A stretch of DNA of 49,631 nucleotides, from the NCBI GenBank assembly GCA_000378885.1, contig KB900465.1, forward strand, positions 1 to 49,631, given 5' to 3'. The notes beneath the pieces are model-generated. The model was given only the letters and a program-made list of their open reading frames with translations. It was not told the origin of the DNA and ran no database searches. This document shows, in pieces, positions 27,539 to 36,467 of this stretch; position 1 is the first letter of the stretch; every line of letters begins with the position of its first letter. A program made the translations under genes and the position numbers. Source of the DNA: an actinobacterium SCGC AAA044-N04 (GTDB lineage Bacteria > Actinomycetota > Actinomycetes > Nanopelagicales > Nanopelagicaceae).

Positions 27539-28725
27539 TGTCAGATCTTGCACACTTTGATGTAGCGGGAAAGCGCGTTTTTCTACGCTGTGATCTCAAT
27601 GTCCCATTAAAAGATGGTGTCATTAAAGATGATGGTCGTATTAAAGCCTCCCTTCCTACTATTCAAGCTCTGCTCGCAAAGGGTGCATTGATTGTCATTG
27701 CTGCGCACTTGGGTCGCCCAAAGGGTGAAGCCAAACCAGAGTTATCGCTGGCACCAGTTGCTAAGCGTTTAGGAGAGTTACTCGGACAAGAAATTATTTT
27801 CCCAGCTCAAGTGGTGGGGGATGTAGTCACAGCAGCAGTTGAAGTTCTCAAGCCAGGTCAGATTCTGCTTCTTGAAAACATTCGCTTTAGTGCCGCTGAA
27901 ACAAGTAAAGAAGAGTCAGAGCGAGCAGAGTTTGCAGCACAGTTAGCAAAGTTGGCCGATGCATATGTTGGCGATGGCTTTGGCGCTGTACACCGCAAGC
28001 ACGCATCAGTTTTTGATCTACCAAAGCTTTTGCCTCACGTTGCTGGCACCTTAGTTGCAGCAGAGGTTGAGGTTTTAAAGAAACTCACACAAAATCCAGA
28101 GCGTCCATATGGAGTGATTCTTGGTGGAGCGAAGGTTTCTGACAAATTAGGTGTGATTGAGAATCTGCTTGGGAAAGTTGATGTTCTGGCTATTGGCGGG
28201 GGAATGGTTTTTACATTCCTTAAAGCCCAAGGCAAGGAAATCGGTACTTCCCTTGTTGAACTAGAGATGCTCGATGTTGTTGAAGGATTAATTGAAAGTG
28301 CAAGGGAGAATGGCGTAAAACTTATTCTTCCTACTGACATCGTTGTTGCATCTAGCTTTTCTGCCGATGCCACACCCACTCTAGTTTCAGCCGATGAAAT
28401 TCCAGCCGATCAAATGGGTCTAGACATTGGTCCTGAGTCAGCTAAAGCTTTTGCCATTGAAATCGAAAAATGCAAGACGGTATTTTGGAATGGGCCTATG
28501 GGCGTATTCGAATTTGCTAACTTTTCAGCAGGAACGAAAACTGTTGCCACAGCTTTAACCAAGGTTTCAGGTATTTCAGTTGTTGGCGGGGGAGACTCTG
28601 CTGCCGCGGTGCGTGCTCTAGGCTTTGCCGACTCAGAGTTCGGTTATATTTCAACTGGCGGCGGAGCATCGTTAGAATATTTAGAGGGCAAGGAACTTCC
28701 TGGTCTTCAAGCACTTGGCTTATAA
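27538..28725 (+). CDS. pgk: Phosphoglycerate kinase
   Basis: A 395-residue PGK starting at ATG 27538, which overlaps the gap TAA. A frame extending upstream lies inside gap and is ignored. Motifs: KRVFLRCDLNVPLKDG, LGRPKGE, ILLLENIRF, DAYVGDGFGAVHRKHAS, and the nucleotide-binding GGAKVSDKLGVIENL and NGPMGVFEFANFSAGT. The C-terminal GGGDSAAAVR and ISTGGGASLEYLEGKELPGLQAL are complete. It makes ATP from 1,3-bisphosphoglycerate in the cytoplasm. It is followed by tpiA after 9 bases. Confidence 0.97.
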
Positions 28726-28734
28726 GGAGCACTC

Positions 28735-29511
28735 ATGCGTAAACCATTGATGGCTGGAAACTGGAAGATGAACCTCAATCACCTTGAGGCGATTGCAGTT
28801 GCCCAGAAGTTGGTTTACTCACTCGATGACAAGGACTATGACGCAGTTGATGTTGCGATCATTCCTCCCTTTACAGATATTCGCTCGATTCAGACTTTGA
28901 TTGATGGAGATCGCTTGCGCCTTACATATGGTGCGCAAGATCTTTCACCAGAGGCAAGCGGAGCTTTCACGGGAGATATCGCTGGCTCCATGTTGCACAA
29001 GCTTGGTTGCACATATGTTCTTATTGGTCACTCTGAGCGCCGTGCAATTCATGGTGAATCAGATGCATTAATTAATCGCAAGATTAAGGCTGCACTTGCT
29101 AATGAGATTATTCCAATCTTTTGCGTTGGCGAAGAGTTAGCTATTCGTGAATCTGGGGCTCACGTTAGCCATGTGATTCGCCAAGTTCGTGCAGGCCTTG
29201 AAGGATTTACTAAACCAGAGCTAAAAAAGATTGTTATTGCCTATGAGCCAGTATGGGCAATTGGTACAGGCAAAGTTGCTACGCCAGAAGATGCTCAAGA
29301 AGTCTGCGCGGCGATTCGTGAAGAGATTGAAAACATCGGCTCTGCTGAGATTGCATCGAATATGCGAATCCTTTATGGCGGTTCAGTGAAGTCTTCCAAC
29401 GTCGCAGAAATCATGAAAAAGAGCGATGTGGATGGCGCCCTTATTGGGGGAGCGAGCCTAGATCCTGAAGAACTAGCCAAGATTGTGAAGTTCCACGCGC
29501 AAGCAGAGTAA
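28735..29511 (+). CDS. tpiA: Triosephosphate isomerase
   Basis: A 258-residue TIM-barrel enzyme. Active-site features are AGNWKMN (Lys near residue 11), GHSERR with catalytic His, and [12 protein letters not shown] with the catalytic Glu and the flexible loop. [10 protein letters not shown] closes the phosphate site. An AAGGAG lies shortly before ATG 28735. It interconverts dihydroxyacetone phosphate and glyceraldehyde-3-phosphate. It is the last gene of the glycolytic trio; 57 bases separate it from secG. Confidence 0.97.
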   Translation: MRKPLMAGNWKMNLNHLEAIAVAQKLVYSLDDKDYDAVDVAIIPPFTDIRSIQTLIDGDRLRLTYGAQDLSPEASGAFTGDIAGSMLHKLGCTYVLIGHSERRAIHGESDALINRKIKAALANEIIPIFCVGEELAIRESGAHVSHVIRQVRAGLEGFTKPELKKIVIAYEPVWAIGTGKVATPEDAQEVCAAIREEIENIGSAEIASNMRILYGGSVKSSNVAEIMKKSDVDGALIGGASLDPEELAKIVKFHAQAE

Positions 29512-29532
29512 GACTGCGGTCGCATTTGCAGG

Positions 29533-29544
29533 TATCCTTACCCT
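29533..29544 (+). promoter_or_regulatory. Candidate secG promoter: tandem TATCCT-TACCCT
   Basis: TATCCT (29533-29538) is followed immediately by TACCCT (29539-29544) between tpiA and secG. The same tandem form occurs before rpsA. No good -35 is visible. Confidence 0.35.
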
Positions 29545-29568
29545 CTACGAAACAAGGAGTTCGACAAC

Positions 29569-29796
29569 GTGAAATTAGCTCTATCAATCTTGCTCGTCAT
29601 TACAAGCGTTCTTATGATCCTGCTCGTCCTTTTGCATAAGGGCAAGGGAAGCGGCCTCTCCGACCTTTTCGGTGGCGGTATCTCAACAAACTACGGCGGG
29701 TCATCAGTAGTTGAGCGCAACCTAGATCGCATCACGATTGTTGTTGGTGGCCTTTGGTTTGCACTCGTTGTTGCTTTAAGTCTTGTTCTTAAGTAA
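29569..29796 (+). CDS. secG: Preprotein translocase subunit SecG
   Basis: A 75-residue protein from GTG 29569, with AAGGAG upstream. It has two hydrophobic segments (residues 2-19 and about 55-74) and the SecG loop LLHKGKGSGLSDLFGGGISTNYGGSSVVERNLDRIT. It is the small, non-essential membrane partner of SecYE that helps SecA-driven export. In actinobacteria secG commonly follows gap-pgk-tpiA, as here. Confidence 0.95.
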   Translation: MKLALSILLVITSVLMILLVLLHKGKGSGLSDLFGGGISTNYGGSSVVERNLDRITIVVGGLWFALVVALSLVLK

Positions 29797-29831
29797 ATCG
29801 TTTAATTACATACTTTAAAAAGGAGTAATAC

Positions 29832-30173
29832 ATGGCAAGTGCAATTCGTGGAAGCCGAGTCGGCGCCGGCCCAATGGGCGAGGCAGAACGCGGTGATTCG
29901 ATTGCTCGCGCATATGTGTCATATTTTTGTGCAAATGGGCATGAAGTGCGTCCATCATTTGCTGTTGAAGAAACAGTAGTTATTCCAGCTGAGTGGGACT
30001 GCCCAAAGTGTGGTTACCCAGCAGGACGAGATCGCAACAACCCACCAAGCCCAGTTAAGAATGAGCCATACAAGACTCACCTTGCCTACGTTAAAGAGCG
30101 TCGCACTGATGCTGAAGGCGAGAAGATTCTAGAAGAGGCTTTGCGCAAACTTCGTGGAGATGACGAAGACTAA
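29832..30173 (+). CDS. rbpA: RNA polymerase-binding protein RbpA
   Basis: A 113-residue actinobacterial RNA polymerase partner. The N-terminus ASAIRGSRVGAGPMGEAERGD matches the basic linker region that contacts promoter DNA and sigma. The zinc-type core reads YFCANGHEVRPSFA...EWDCPKCGYPAG, with the Cys/His ligands present. The C-terminal half (HLAYVKERRTDAEGEKILEEALRKLR) is the sigma-interaction domain. AAAGGAG lies just before the ATG. It stabilises open complexes with the main sigma factor. Its stop shares four bases (CTAA) with the convergent pgi stop. Confidence 0.96.
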   Translation: MASAIRGSRVGAGPMGEAERGDSIARAYVSYFCANGHEVRPSFAVEETVVIPAEWDCPKCGYPAGRDRNNPPSPVKNEPYKTHLAYVKERRTDAEGEKILEEALRKLRGDDED

Positions 30174-31699
30174 ATCTTTTTTACAGCATCAAGAAGTTGG
30201 TCGATACCCGCACTGCGATTTGTTAAATTAAATCGAAGGAGCGGGTATTTTCTTGAGGCAAGCGCTTTTCCATCACCCAATGCTTGAGCTGCAACTAAAG
30301 TCTTAAAACCAAAGATCTGTCCTGGGATTGCAATATCTGCTGACGGTGTTCCAGTGATTTGCAGGAATGATCCGTTTTGTTGACCACCCTTATGGAACTG
30401 ACCGGTCGAGTGAAGAAAACGTGGCCCCCAACCGAAAGTAACTGGCTTGCCAATTTTCTCTGAAAGTACGGATCTTATTTGCGCAATCTTTGCTTCATCT
30501 TTGCGATCTAGATAAGCCATGATTGCTACATAACCATCTTTGTGGATGCCTTGAATGAATGTCGCTAACGCGTGGGCAACATCAGCGCCTTCTCCAAATA
30601 TTTCAAGCGCGCCATCAGTGTGTGGGGCAGTAAACACAGGCAGTACACCGCCCCATTCTTTGAGCAATGCAGATGTCTGCTCTTTAGCTTCGGTGACATT
30701 GGGTTGATTAAATGGATCTATTTCAAGTGCTGCGCCAACCAAGGCAGTTACCCATTCCCAAATAATGAATTGCCCAGCAAGCTCAGCCTCAACAACTAGG
30801 TCAGCCGAACCGGCATATGCAATTGAAAAAACATTGGCACTTGTGGCAGCTTTTTCAATTACAACTGGTAGTCGACCATCTTGATTCTTACCTGTTGATT
30901 CGGCCACCAACTGTTCAGCCCAATCACTTAAGCCGGGCATTAAAGAACCATCATCGGTATAAGAAAGGTATTGACCTGCGTGATAAGCGAGTAGGTATGC
31001 AATATCTACAACCAGAGTTGAATCTTTAAGGAAGGCGTTTTTTGCATCACTGGCGCTATCAAGGAGAACTGAGACATCCACACCAATCAAAGCTGATGGC
31101 ACTAAACCAAATGCACTTAAAACACTAAAGCGTCCGCCAACATTTGGATCGGCGTTGATGACGCTGTAACCAGCTGTGCGGCTTTGTTTGTCGAGCGGTG
31201 AATCTGGATCAGTAACGATGACCATGTGGTTTTGAGGCGCAAGCCCTGCTTTTGTGAATGCTTCTTCAAAGAGTGCACGCTGTGAAGCGGTTTCAATTGT
31301 TGAACCAGATTTCGAACTTACGACTACAACGGTTTTTGCTAAATCACCCGTGAGTGAATGGGCGACATAATCTGGATCAGTTGAGTCAAGAATGAAGAGC
31401 TTCTTCTGAAAGCTCTGTGCAATCACTTCAGGGCCAAGAGATGAACCACCCATGCCACACAAAATCACGTTTGTCTTATCGCGATGCTTTGCATAAAGAG
31501 CATCCAGTGCAGGCAAGAGATCTCTCGAACTTTCAGGAAGATCAATCCAATTCAAGCGAATGGAGGCTTCAGCTTGCGCAGCCTGACCCCAAATCGTTGG
31601 GTCCTTTTTAGCCAGACGTGCATGAACTTGAGTTAGCGCCACATATCGAGCATCGCTGCGATCGATATTTTTGATCGCATGTCCTGAAATCTTTATCAT
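30170..31699 (-). CDS. pgi: Glucose-6-phosphate isomerase
   Basis: A 509-residue SIS-domain protein. NVILCGMGGSSLGPEVIAQSF starts the first SIS domain. SSKSGSTIET binds phosphate, GGRFSVLSAFGLVP follows, and GWGPRFLHSTGQFHKGGQQNG is a characteristic stretch near the end. It interconverts glucose-6-phosphate and fructose-6-phosphate. It is somewhat shorter than the E. coli enzyme (about 550 residues) and closer to the actinobacterial type found in tkt-tal clusters. The ATG overlaps the tal stop (ATGA), so the gene is coupled to tal. It is the last gene of the ctaA-tkt-tal-pgi unit. Confidence 0.92.
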   Translation of the reverse strand: MIKISGHAIKNIDRSDARYVALTQVHARLAKKDPTIWGQAAQAEASIRLNWIDLPESSRDLLPALDALYAKHRDKTNVILCGMGGSSLGPEVIAQSFQKKLFILDSTDPDYVAHSLTGDLAKTVVVVSSKSGSTIETASQRALFEEAFTKAGLAPQNHMVIVTDPDSPLDKQSRTAGYSVINADPNVGGRFSVLSAFGLVPSALIGVDVSVLLDSASDAKNAFLKDSTLVVDIAYLLAYHAGQYLSYTDDGSLMPGLSDWAEQLVAESTGKNQDGRLPVVIEKAATSANVFSIAYAGSADLVVEAELAGQFIIWEWVTALVGAALEIDPFNQPNVTEAKEQTSALLKEWGGVLPVFTAPHTDGALEIFGEGADVAHALATFIQGIHKDGYVAIMAYLDRKDEAKIAQIRSVLSEKIGKPVTFGWGPRFLHSTGQFHKGGQQNGSFLQITGTPSADIAIPGQIFGFKTLVAAQALGDGKALASRKYPLLRFNLTNRSAGIDQLLDAVKKI

Positions 31700-32781
31700 C
31701 CCTGTTGAGCTGCTTTCACGTTAGCGAGTAGATCATCCCAAGCTTGGGCAAACTTTTTCACACCGTCCACCTCAAGTTCAGTTGTTACGGCATCAAGTGA
31801 GATGTTGAGTGATGAGAGGCCTTTGAGAACATCAACTGCAGCGCCATAGTTAGATGTGATTGTGTTACCGCGCACTTTCCCATGATCTATAACGGCATCT
31901 AATGTTGATTGAGGCACTGTGTTGACAGTATCTGGTGCAATGAGTTCAACAACATAGCGCGTGTCATCATAGGCAGGATCTTTCACACCAGTTGATGCCC
32001 AAAGTGGTCGCTGCTTATGTGCCCCTCTAGCAAGTTGTGCTTGCCATCTAGGGGAGGAGAACTTCTCTTCAAAGAGTTGGTATGCAAGGTGGGCGTTAGC
32101 AATTGCAGCTTTTCCAAGCAGAGAAGTTGCAACTTCTGAACCATCTTTCTTAAGCAGGGCATCGATAGATGAATCGATTCGGCTAATGAAGAAGGATGCA
32201 ACGGAATGAACATGTGTTGGATTGGTCGCAGCTTCTATTCCTGCGATGTAGGCATCGATTACGGCGCCGTATCGTTTTACTGAGAAAATCAAAGTGACGT
32301 TTACGCTAATGCCGGCGGCGATAAGAGCGGTGATTGCGGGTAAACCTTCAATAGTTGCTGGAACTTTAATCATTAAGTTAGGTCGATCAATAATTGACCA
32401 GAGTTCTTTGCCTTGTGCGATTGTGGCTTGAGTATCGTGGGCAAGACGTGGATCAACTTCGATACTTACTCGTCCATCTACGCCCTTAGTTGATGAGTAG
32501 ATATCTTTGAAAAGATCACAGGCTGCTCGTACATCATCAGTGGTTAGCTTCTTAACAACATCATCGACCGAGGCGCTTTTCATTGCCGCGATATCAGCGG
32601 CATACTCATCTGCGCCAGCAATTGCTGCGCCAAAGATTGAAGGATTGGTTGTAACACCTACTACGCCAGATTTTGCAATACGCGATGGCAGAGAATGGGC
32701 ATCTGTGCCGGATATTTTGGCCCGGGATAAATCATCGAGCCAGATTGAAGTTCCGCCCTTAGCTACATCTGCAACAGACAC
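31696..32781 (-). CDS. tal: Transaldolase
   Basis: A 361-residue transaldolase of the long actinobacterial type. TSIWLDDLSR is the conserved N-terminal motif. GVTTNPSIFGAAI follows, and the Schiff-base lysine is in LMIKVPATIEGLPAI. VASFFISRIDSSID and RPLWASTGVKDPAYDDTRYVVELIAPDTVNT complete the barrel. The start is GTG 32781, immediately after the tkt stop. It moves a three-carbon dihydroxyacetone unit between sugar phosphates. Neighbours tkt and pgi show that the unit serves the non-oxidative pentose phosphate branch; zwf, opcA and pgl are not in the window. Confidence 0.96.
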   Translation of the reverse strand: MSVADVAKGGTSIWLDDLSRAKISGTDAHSLPSRIAKSGVVGVTTNPSIFGAAIAGADEYAADIAAMKSASVDDVVKKLTTDDVRAACDLFKDIYSSTKGVDGRVSIEVDPRLAHDTQATIAQGKELWSIIDRPNLMIKVPATIEGLPAITALIAAGISVNVTLIFSVKRYGAVIDAYIAGIEAATNPTHVHSVASFFISRIDSSIDALLKKDGSEVATSLLGKAAIANAHLAYQLFEEKFSSPRWQAQLARGAHKQRPLWASTGVKDPAYDDTRYVVELIAPDTVNTVPQSTLDAVIDHGKVRGNTITSNYGAAVDVLKGLSSLNISLDAVTTELEVDGVKKFAQAWDDLLANVKAAQQG

Positions 32782-34827
32782 TTATAGAGCCGCCTTAATT
32801 TTTGTGACGATAGCTTCTACGGAGAAACCAAACTCTTTAAAGAGACGTTTTGCATCTGCTGAGGCTCCGTAGTGTTCAAGTGAAATTGCGATTCCTCCAT
32901 CACCGATGAACTGGTGCCAGCCTTGGGCAATTCCTACTTCAATACTCACCTTCAACTTAATTGCAGGTGGCAGCACCTGATCCTTATAGCTTTGATCTTG
33001 TTCGCTAAACCATTCAAGACATGGAGCGCTTACAACGCGAACTGCAATTCCTTCACTTGCCAATGCACTCTGCACATCGATTGCCAGTGAAACTTCAGAG
33101 CCAGTTGCAATAAGAACTGCCTTTGGATTTTGTGCATCTTTGAGAATATAGGCACCCTTAGCCGTTCCAGAAGCAGGTTCACATTCTGTGCGATCTAAGA
33201 CAGGAAGATTTTGACGAGAGAGCAAGATTCCAGCTGCCCGGCCACGAGTCAGAATCTTCTTCCAGCTCTCGGCCACTTCATTGGCATCACCAGGTCGAAC
33301 AACATCTAATCCTGGGATCGCACGCAAAGCCGCGAAATGTTCAATTGGTTGGTGAGTTGGTCCATCTTCACCAACACCGATTGAGTCATGAGTCCAAACA
33401 AAAGTGGAAGGAATATTCATGAGTGCGGCAAGACGAACAGCCGGGCGCATGTAATCGCTAAAGACTGCAAAGGTTCCACCGAATGATCGGGTCAAACCGT
33501 GCAGTGCAATTCCATTGAGGATTGATCCCATGGCGTGTTCGCGAATTCCAAAGTGAATGATTCGCCCGTAAGGGTTGGCACCCTTAATCGCGCTGGATGA
33601 AGGTAGGAATGAGCCACCACCATCAATGCTCGTGTTATTTGATCCCGCTAAATCTGAAGAACCACCCCAGAACTCAGGTAGATGTTTAGCGATTGCATTA
33701 ATGACTTGACCAGATGCTGCCCTAGTTGCGACATCTTTCCCGGGAGCAAATGTTGGGATATCAGCATCCCAGCCAGCTGGCAATGCTTTAGTGCGCAAAC
33801 GTTCCAATAGCTGTGATTGCTCTGGGTTACTTGATTGCCACGTTGCAAACTTTGCATCCCACGCTTTGCGAACTTTTGCTGCGCGATCTTTTACTAAGCG
33901 AGCATGTGCCAATACATCTGCTGGCATTGCAAACTTTTCTTCTGGGTTAAGACCAAGAGCAGTTTTGGTTGCGGCAATTTCTTCATCGCCAAGTGCTGAT
34001 CCATGTGAACCTGCAGTTCCTTGCGCCTTCGGTGCTGGCCATGCGATAACAGATTTCATTCGAATCAAAGATGGTTTAGTTGTTTCTTTCTTAGCTGCAA
34101 CCATTGCAGCATCAAGAGCATCGATATCTACGTTGCCGTTAGAAGCAGCTGCTACATCGATGACGTGCCAGCCATAAGCTCGATATCTGGCCGATACATC
34201 TTCCGTAAATGCATTATGTGTGTCACCTTCAATGGAAATCCGATTGTCATCATAAATTACATTTAATGCACCAAGTTCTTGAGTTCCAGCAAGAGAAGAT
34301 GCTTCAGCACTTACGCCTTCTTGTAAATCTCCATCAGAGCAAATAACCCAGATGCTGTGATCAAATACAGAGCTACCTGCAGGTGCTTGTGGATCCAATA
34401 AACCACGCTCATAGCGCGCTGCCATAGCTATACCCACTGCAGTTGCAACACCTTGGCCAAGTGGACCAGTCGTCATTTCTACGCCGGCAGTGTGACCAAA
34501 TTCTGGGTGTCCGGGAGTCAGGGAACCCCATGTACGAAATTCTTGAAGATCTTTTAACTCAAGACCGTAACCACTTAAGAAAAGCTGCGTGTAGAGAGTT
34601 AATGAAGAGTGTCCACAAGAGAGGATGAAGCGATCTCTTCCAACCCACTGTGGATCTGAAGGATCGTGGACAAGATGGCGTTGAAAGAGAGTGTAAGCAA
34701 CAGGTGCCAATGACATTGCGGTTCCTGGATGACCATTTCCAACTTTTTGCACTGCATCTGCTGCAAGAGCGCGAGAATATGAAATTACGCGATCATCCAT
34801 CTCCGACCAACCAGGCATTGAACTCAT
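32782..34827 (-). CDS. tkt: Transketolase
   Basis: A 681-residue transketolase. It has GHPGTAMSLAPVAYTLFQRHL and SCGHSSLTLYTQLFLSGYGL at the start, the thiamine diphosphate motif CSDGDLQEGVSAEA...NVIYDDNRISIEGDT, the second-domain catalytic stretch HFGIREHAMGSILNGIALHG, and the Pyr-domain TFVWTHDSIGVGEDGPTHQPIEH. ATG 34827 has AAAGGA upstream and overlaps the ctaA stop (ATGA). It transfers two-carbon units between sugar phosphates in the cytoplasm. It is transcribed with ctaA, tal and pgi. Confidence 0.97.
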   Translation of the reverse strand: MSSMPGWSEMDDRVISYSRALAADAVQKVGNGHPGTAMSLAPVAYTLFQRHLVHDPSDPQWVGRDRFILSCGHSSLTLYTQLFLSGYGLELKDLQEFRTWGSLTPGHPEFGHTAGVEMTTGPLGQGVATAVGIAMAARYERGLLDPQAPAGSSVFDHSIWVICSDGDLQEGVSAEASSLAGTQELGALNVIYDDNRISIEGDTHNAFTEDVSARYRAYGWHVIDVAAASNGNVDIDALDAAMVAAKKETTKPSLIRMKSVIAWPAPKAQGTAGSHGSALGDEEIAATKTALGLNPEEKFAMPADVLAHARLVKDRAAKVRKAWDAKFATWQSSNPEQSQLLERLRTKALPAGWDADIPTFAPGKDVATRAASGQVINAIAKHLPEFWGGSSDLAGSNNTSIDGGGSFLPSSSAIKGANPYGRIIHFGIREHAMGSILNGIALHGLTRSFGGTFAVFSDYMRPAVRLAALMNIPSTFVWTHDSIGVGEDGPTHQPIEHFAALRAIPGLDVVRPGDANEVAESWKKILTRGRAAGILLSRQNLPVLDRTECEPASGTAKGAYILKDAQNPKAVLIATGSEVSLAIDVQSALASEGIAVRVVSAPCLEWFSEQDQSYKDQVLPPAIKLKVSIEVGIAQGWHQFIGDGGIAISLEHYGASADAKRLFKEFGFSVEAIVTKIKAAL

Positions 34828-35705
34828 TGAGCTATTTCCTTTGCTTTAAATTGAACGGATAGCCAGATTCGCCACGCTGCAATCCATACTAAAGTAGAAC
34901 CTAACAAGTGAGTTGCTACCAATAACTCAGGGACGCCTTGCAAATATTGAATATATCCAATAACTCCTTGAGCAAGAGAAATACCCAAGAAAATCAAAAG
35001 GCGATTTTTAGTTGTGTGAGTAATATCTTTTCGCAAATAAAAAGCCACTGTAAAGAGAAGTAGTACAAGTACTGCGGTTCCATGCAACATTGCAGCTTCT
35101 TGAATTCTAATGTGCAATCTAGGTGCATTTATATCTCCGGCATGTGGACCGGCTCCAGTTACAACAGTTCCCAAAATAATTACTAAAGCCGCCCACATCA
35201 TGTGTGTTTTGGAATAACTACTAAGAGGTCCTCGTATTCCTGTCTTGATCGCGGGTCCCTTGCGGCGTGTGTGAAGTGATGTTGCAGCAGCAATCAATAT
35301 TGTTGAGAGTAAGAAGTGGCTAGCAACTGAGATTGGATTGAGATTTGTAAGAACTGTGATGCCGCCAAGTACCCCTTGACCAAATATTCCTGAAAATTGT
35401 CCAGCAGCAAGTATGCGTAGATCTTTTCTTCCGGCACGAAAAACTGCAATTAAGGTTGCAAGTGCAAAGGCGACCAGCACAAAAGTAAGTAGACGGTTTG
35501 CGAATTCAATCCATGAATGAAAAACGCCTTCAGCTTGATTCTCAACCGGCACATATGAACCCGGCGTGCACTCTGGCCACGTTGGGCAACCAAGACCTGA
35601 GCCTGTTAGGCGTACGGCGCCTCCGGTGACAACGATTGCCGCCTGCGAGATAAGAAGGACCAGAGTAAGAGGAGTAAGTGCCCGAGCCGCGCGCGTGGAT
35701 GCCAT
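34824..35705 (-). CDS. ctaA: Heme A synthase (COX15/CtaA family)
   Basis: A 293-residue membrane protein with about eight hydrophobic segments. The N-terminal GGAVRLTGSGLGCPTWPECTPGSY carries the external Cys pair typical of actinobacterial and Bacillus CtaA, followed by FHSWIEFANRLLTF with a heme-binding His. LHGTAVL and ATHLLGSTLVW provide further His candidates. It oxidises heme O to heme A for aa3-type cytochrome oxidase. No ctaB is in this window. The gene appears leaderless (TAGGGT, 6 bases, ATG). It is divergent from sufR and coupled to tkt by a 4-base overlap. Confidence 0.93.
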   Translation of the reverse strand: MASTRAARALTPLTLVLLISQAAIVVTGGAVRLTGSGLGCPTWPECTPGSYVPVENQAEGVFHSWIEFANRLLTFVLVAFALATLIAVFRAGRKDLRILAAGQFSGIFGQGVLGGITVLTNLNPISVASHFLLSTILIAAATSLHTRRKGPAIKTGIRGPLSSYSKTHMMWAALVIILGTVVTGAGPHAGDINAPRLHIRIQEAAMLHGTAVLVLLLFTVAFYLRKDITHTTKNRLLIFLGISLAQGVIGYIQYLQGVPELLVATHLLGSTLVWIAAWRIWLSVQFKAKEIAQ

Positions 35706-35711
35706 GGCCCA

Positions 35712-35717
35712 ACCCTA
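35712..35717 (-). promoter_or_regulatory. Leaderless -10 element for ctaA
   Basis: On the minus strand TAGGGT is followed by 6 bases and then ATG 35705. No ribosome binding site is present. Confidence 0.5.
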
Positions 35718-35754
35718 TGGCTACTGGGTACTCAGGCGGGCCGAGTGGCCGATG

Positions 35755-35771
35755 GTGTCGAATTACGACAC
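35755..35771. promoter_or_regulatory. Dyad GTGTCG-N5-CGACAC, candidate SufR operator
   Basis: Two perfect 6-base arms flank AATTA. The dyad lies directly before the -10 hexamer of sufR (35774-35779), inside the promoter spacer, where a bound dimer would block RNA polymerase. The N5 spacing is similar to sites described for SufR-type regulators, but the match to any published motif is not verified. Confidence 0.6.
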
Positions 35772-35773
35772 AA

Positions 35774-35779
35774 TACTGT
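35774..35779 (+). promoter_or_regulatory. Leaderless -10 element for sufR and the suf operon
   Basis: TACTGT is followed by 7 bases and ATG 35787. An alternative GTG lies at 35781, only one base after the hexamer, so ATG 35787 fits a leaderless start better. Confidence 0.55.
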
Positions 35780-35786
35780 TGTGAAA

Positions 35787-36467
35787 ATGAGCGGCCAAAC
35801 AAGCCCAGTTCCAGGTGATGATCTTCGCACCCGGGACTTAGTGGCGCGTTCCATATTAGAAAATGGCCCATCTACGGCTGCAGTTCTTGGTCAGCGCTTG
35901 GGTCTGACTCCTGCGGGAATTCGCCGCCATCTTGATTTACTCGTTGCAGATGGCGTTTTACAGGCACGCGAACCACACTCTGCGATCAACCGCGGTAGAG
36001 GTAGACCTTCAAAAGTTTTTGTCATGAGCGATAAGGGCCGCGAGCAATTCGAACATTCTTATGACGACTTAGCAGTAGCTGCATTGAAGTTTATGTCAGC
36101 ACAATCTGGAGAGCATTTAGTTTCAAATTTTGCCCAATCTCGCGCTGATGACATCGAGCGAAAAGCAACCGTGGCTCTTTCTAAGAAAAGCAACAAGCCC
36201 GAGGCCCTTGCTCAGTTTCTAACTGAACAAGGTTATGCAGCCAGTATTGCTAAGAAGCCAATGGGTGAAGAACTCTGCCAACACCATTGTCCGATAGCTC
36301 ACGTTGCATCCGAATTTCCGCAGTTATGCGAAGCAGAGACAGAAGCACTCTCACGTTTACTTGGTACTCACGTTCAACGTTTAGCAACAATTGCACACGG
36401 TGATGGCGTGTGTACAACTTTCATACCCACAACAAAAGCTACAACAAAGCGAAAGGTACGTGCATGA
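35787..36467 (+). CDS. sufR: SufR-like iron-sulfur-sensing transcriptional repressor
   Basis: A 226-residue regulator. Residues 10-80 are a winged helix-turn-helix ([33 protein letters not shown], then [15 protein letters not shown]). The C-terminal half has [22 protein letters not shown], a Cx3C plus Cx12C set expected to ligate a [4Fe-4S] cluster in SufR proteins. Known family role: cluster-loaded SufR represses suf; loss of the cluster derepresses it. Frames extending upstream to 35745 cross the promoter, so ATG 35787 is chosen. The sufB start overlaps its stop. The dyad upstream suggests autoregulation. Confidence 0.92.
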   Translation: MSGQTSPVPGDDLRTRDLVARSILENGPSTAAVLGQRLGLTPAGIRRHLDLLVADGVLQAREPHSAINRGRGRPSKVFVMSDKGREQFEHSYDDLAVAALKFMSAQSGEHLVSNFAQSRADDIERKATVALSKKSNKPEALAQFLTEQGYAASIAKKPMGEELCQHHCPIAHVASEFPQLCEAETEALSRLLGTHVQRLATIAHGDGVCTTFIPTTKATTKRKVRA

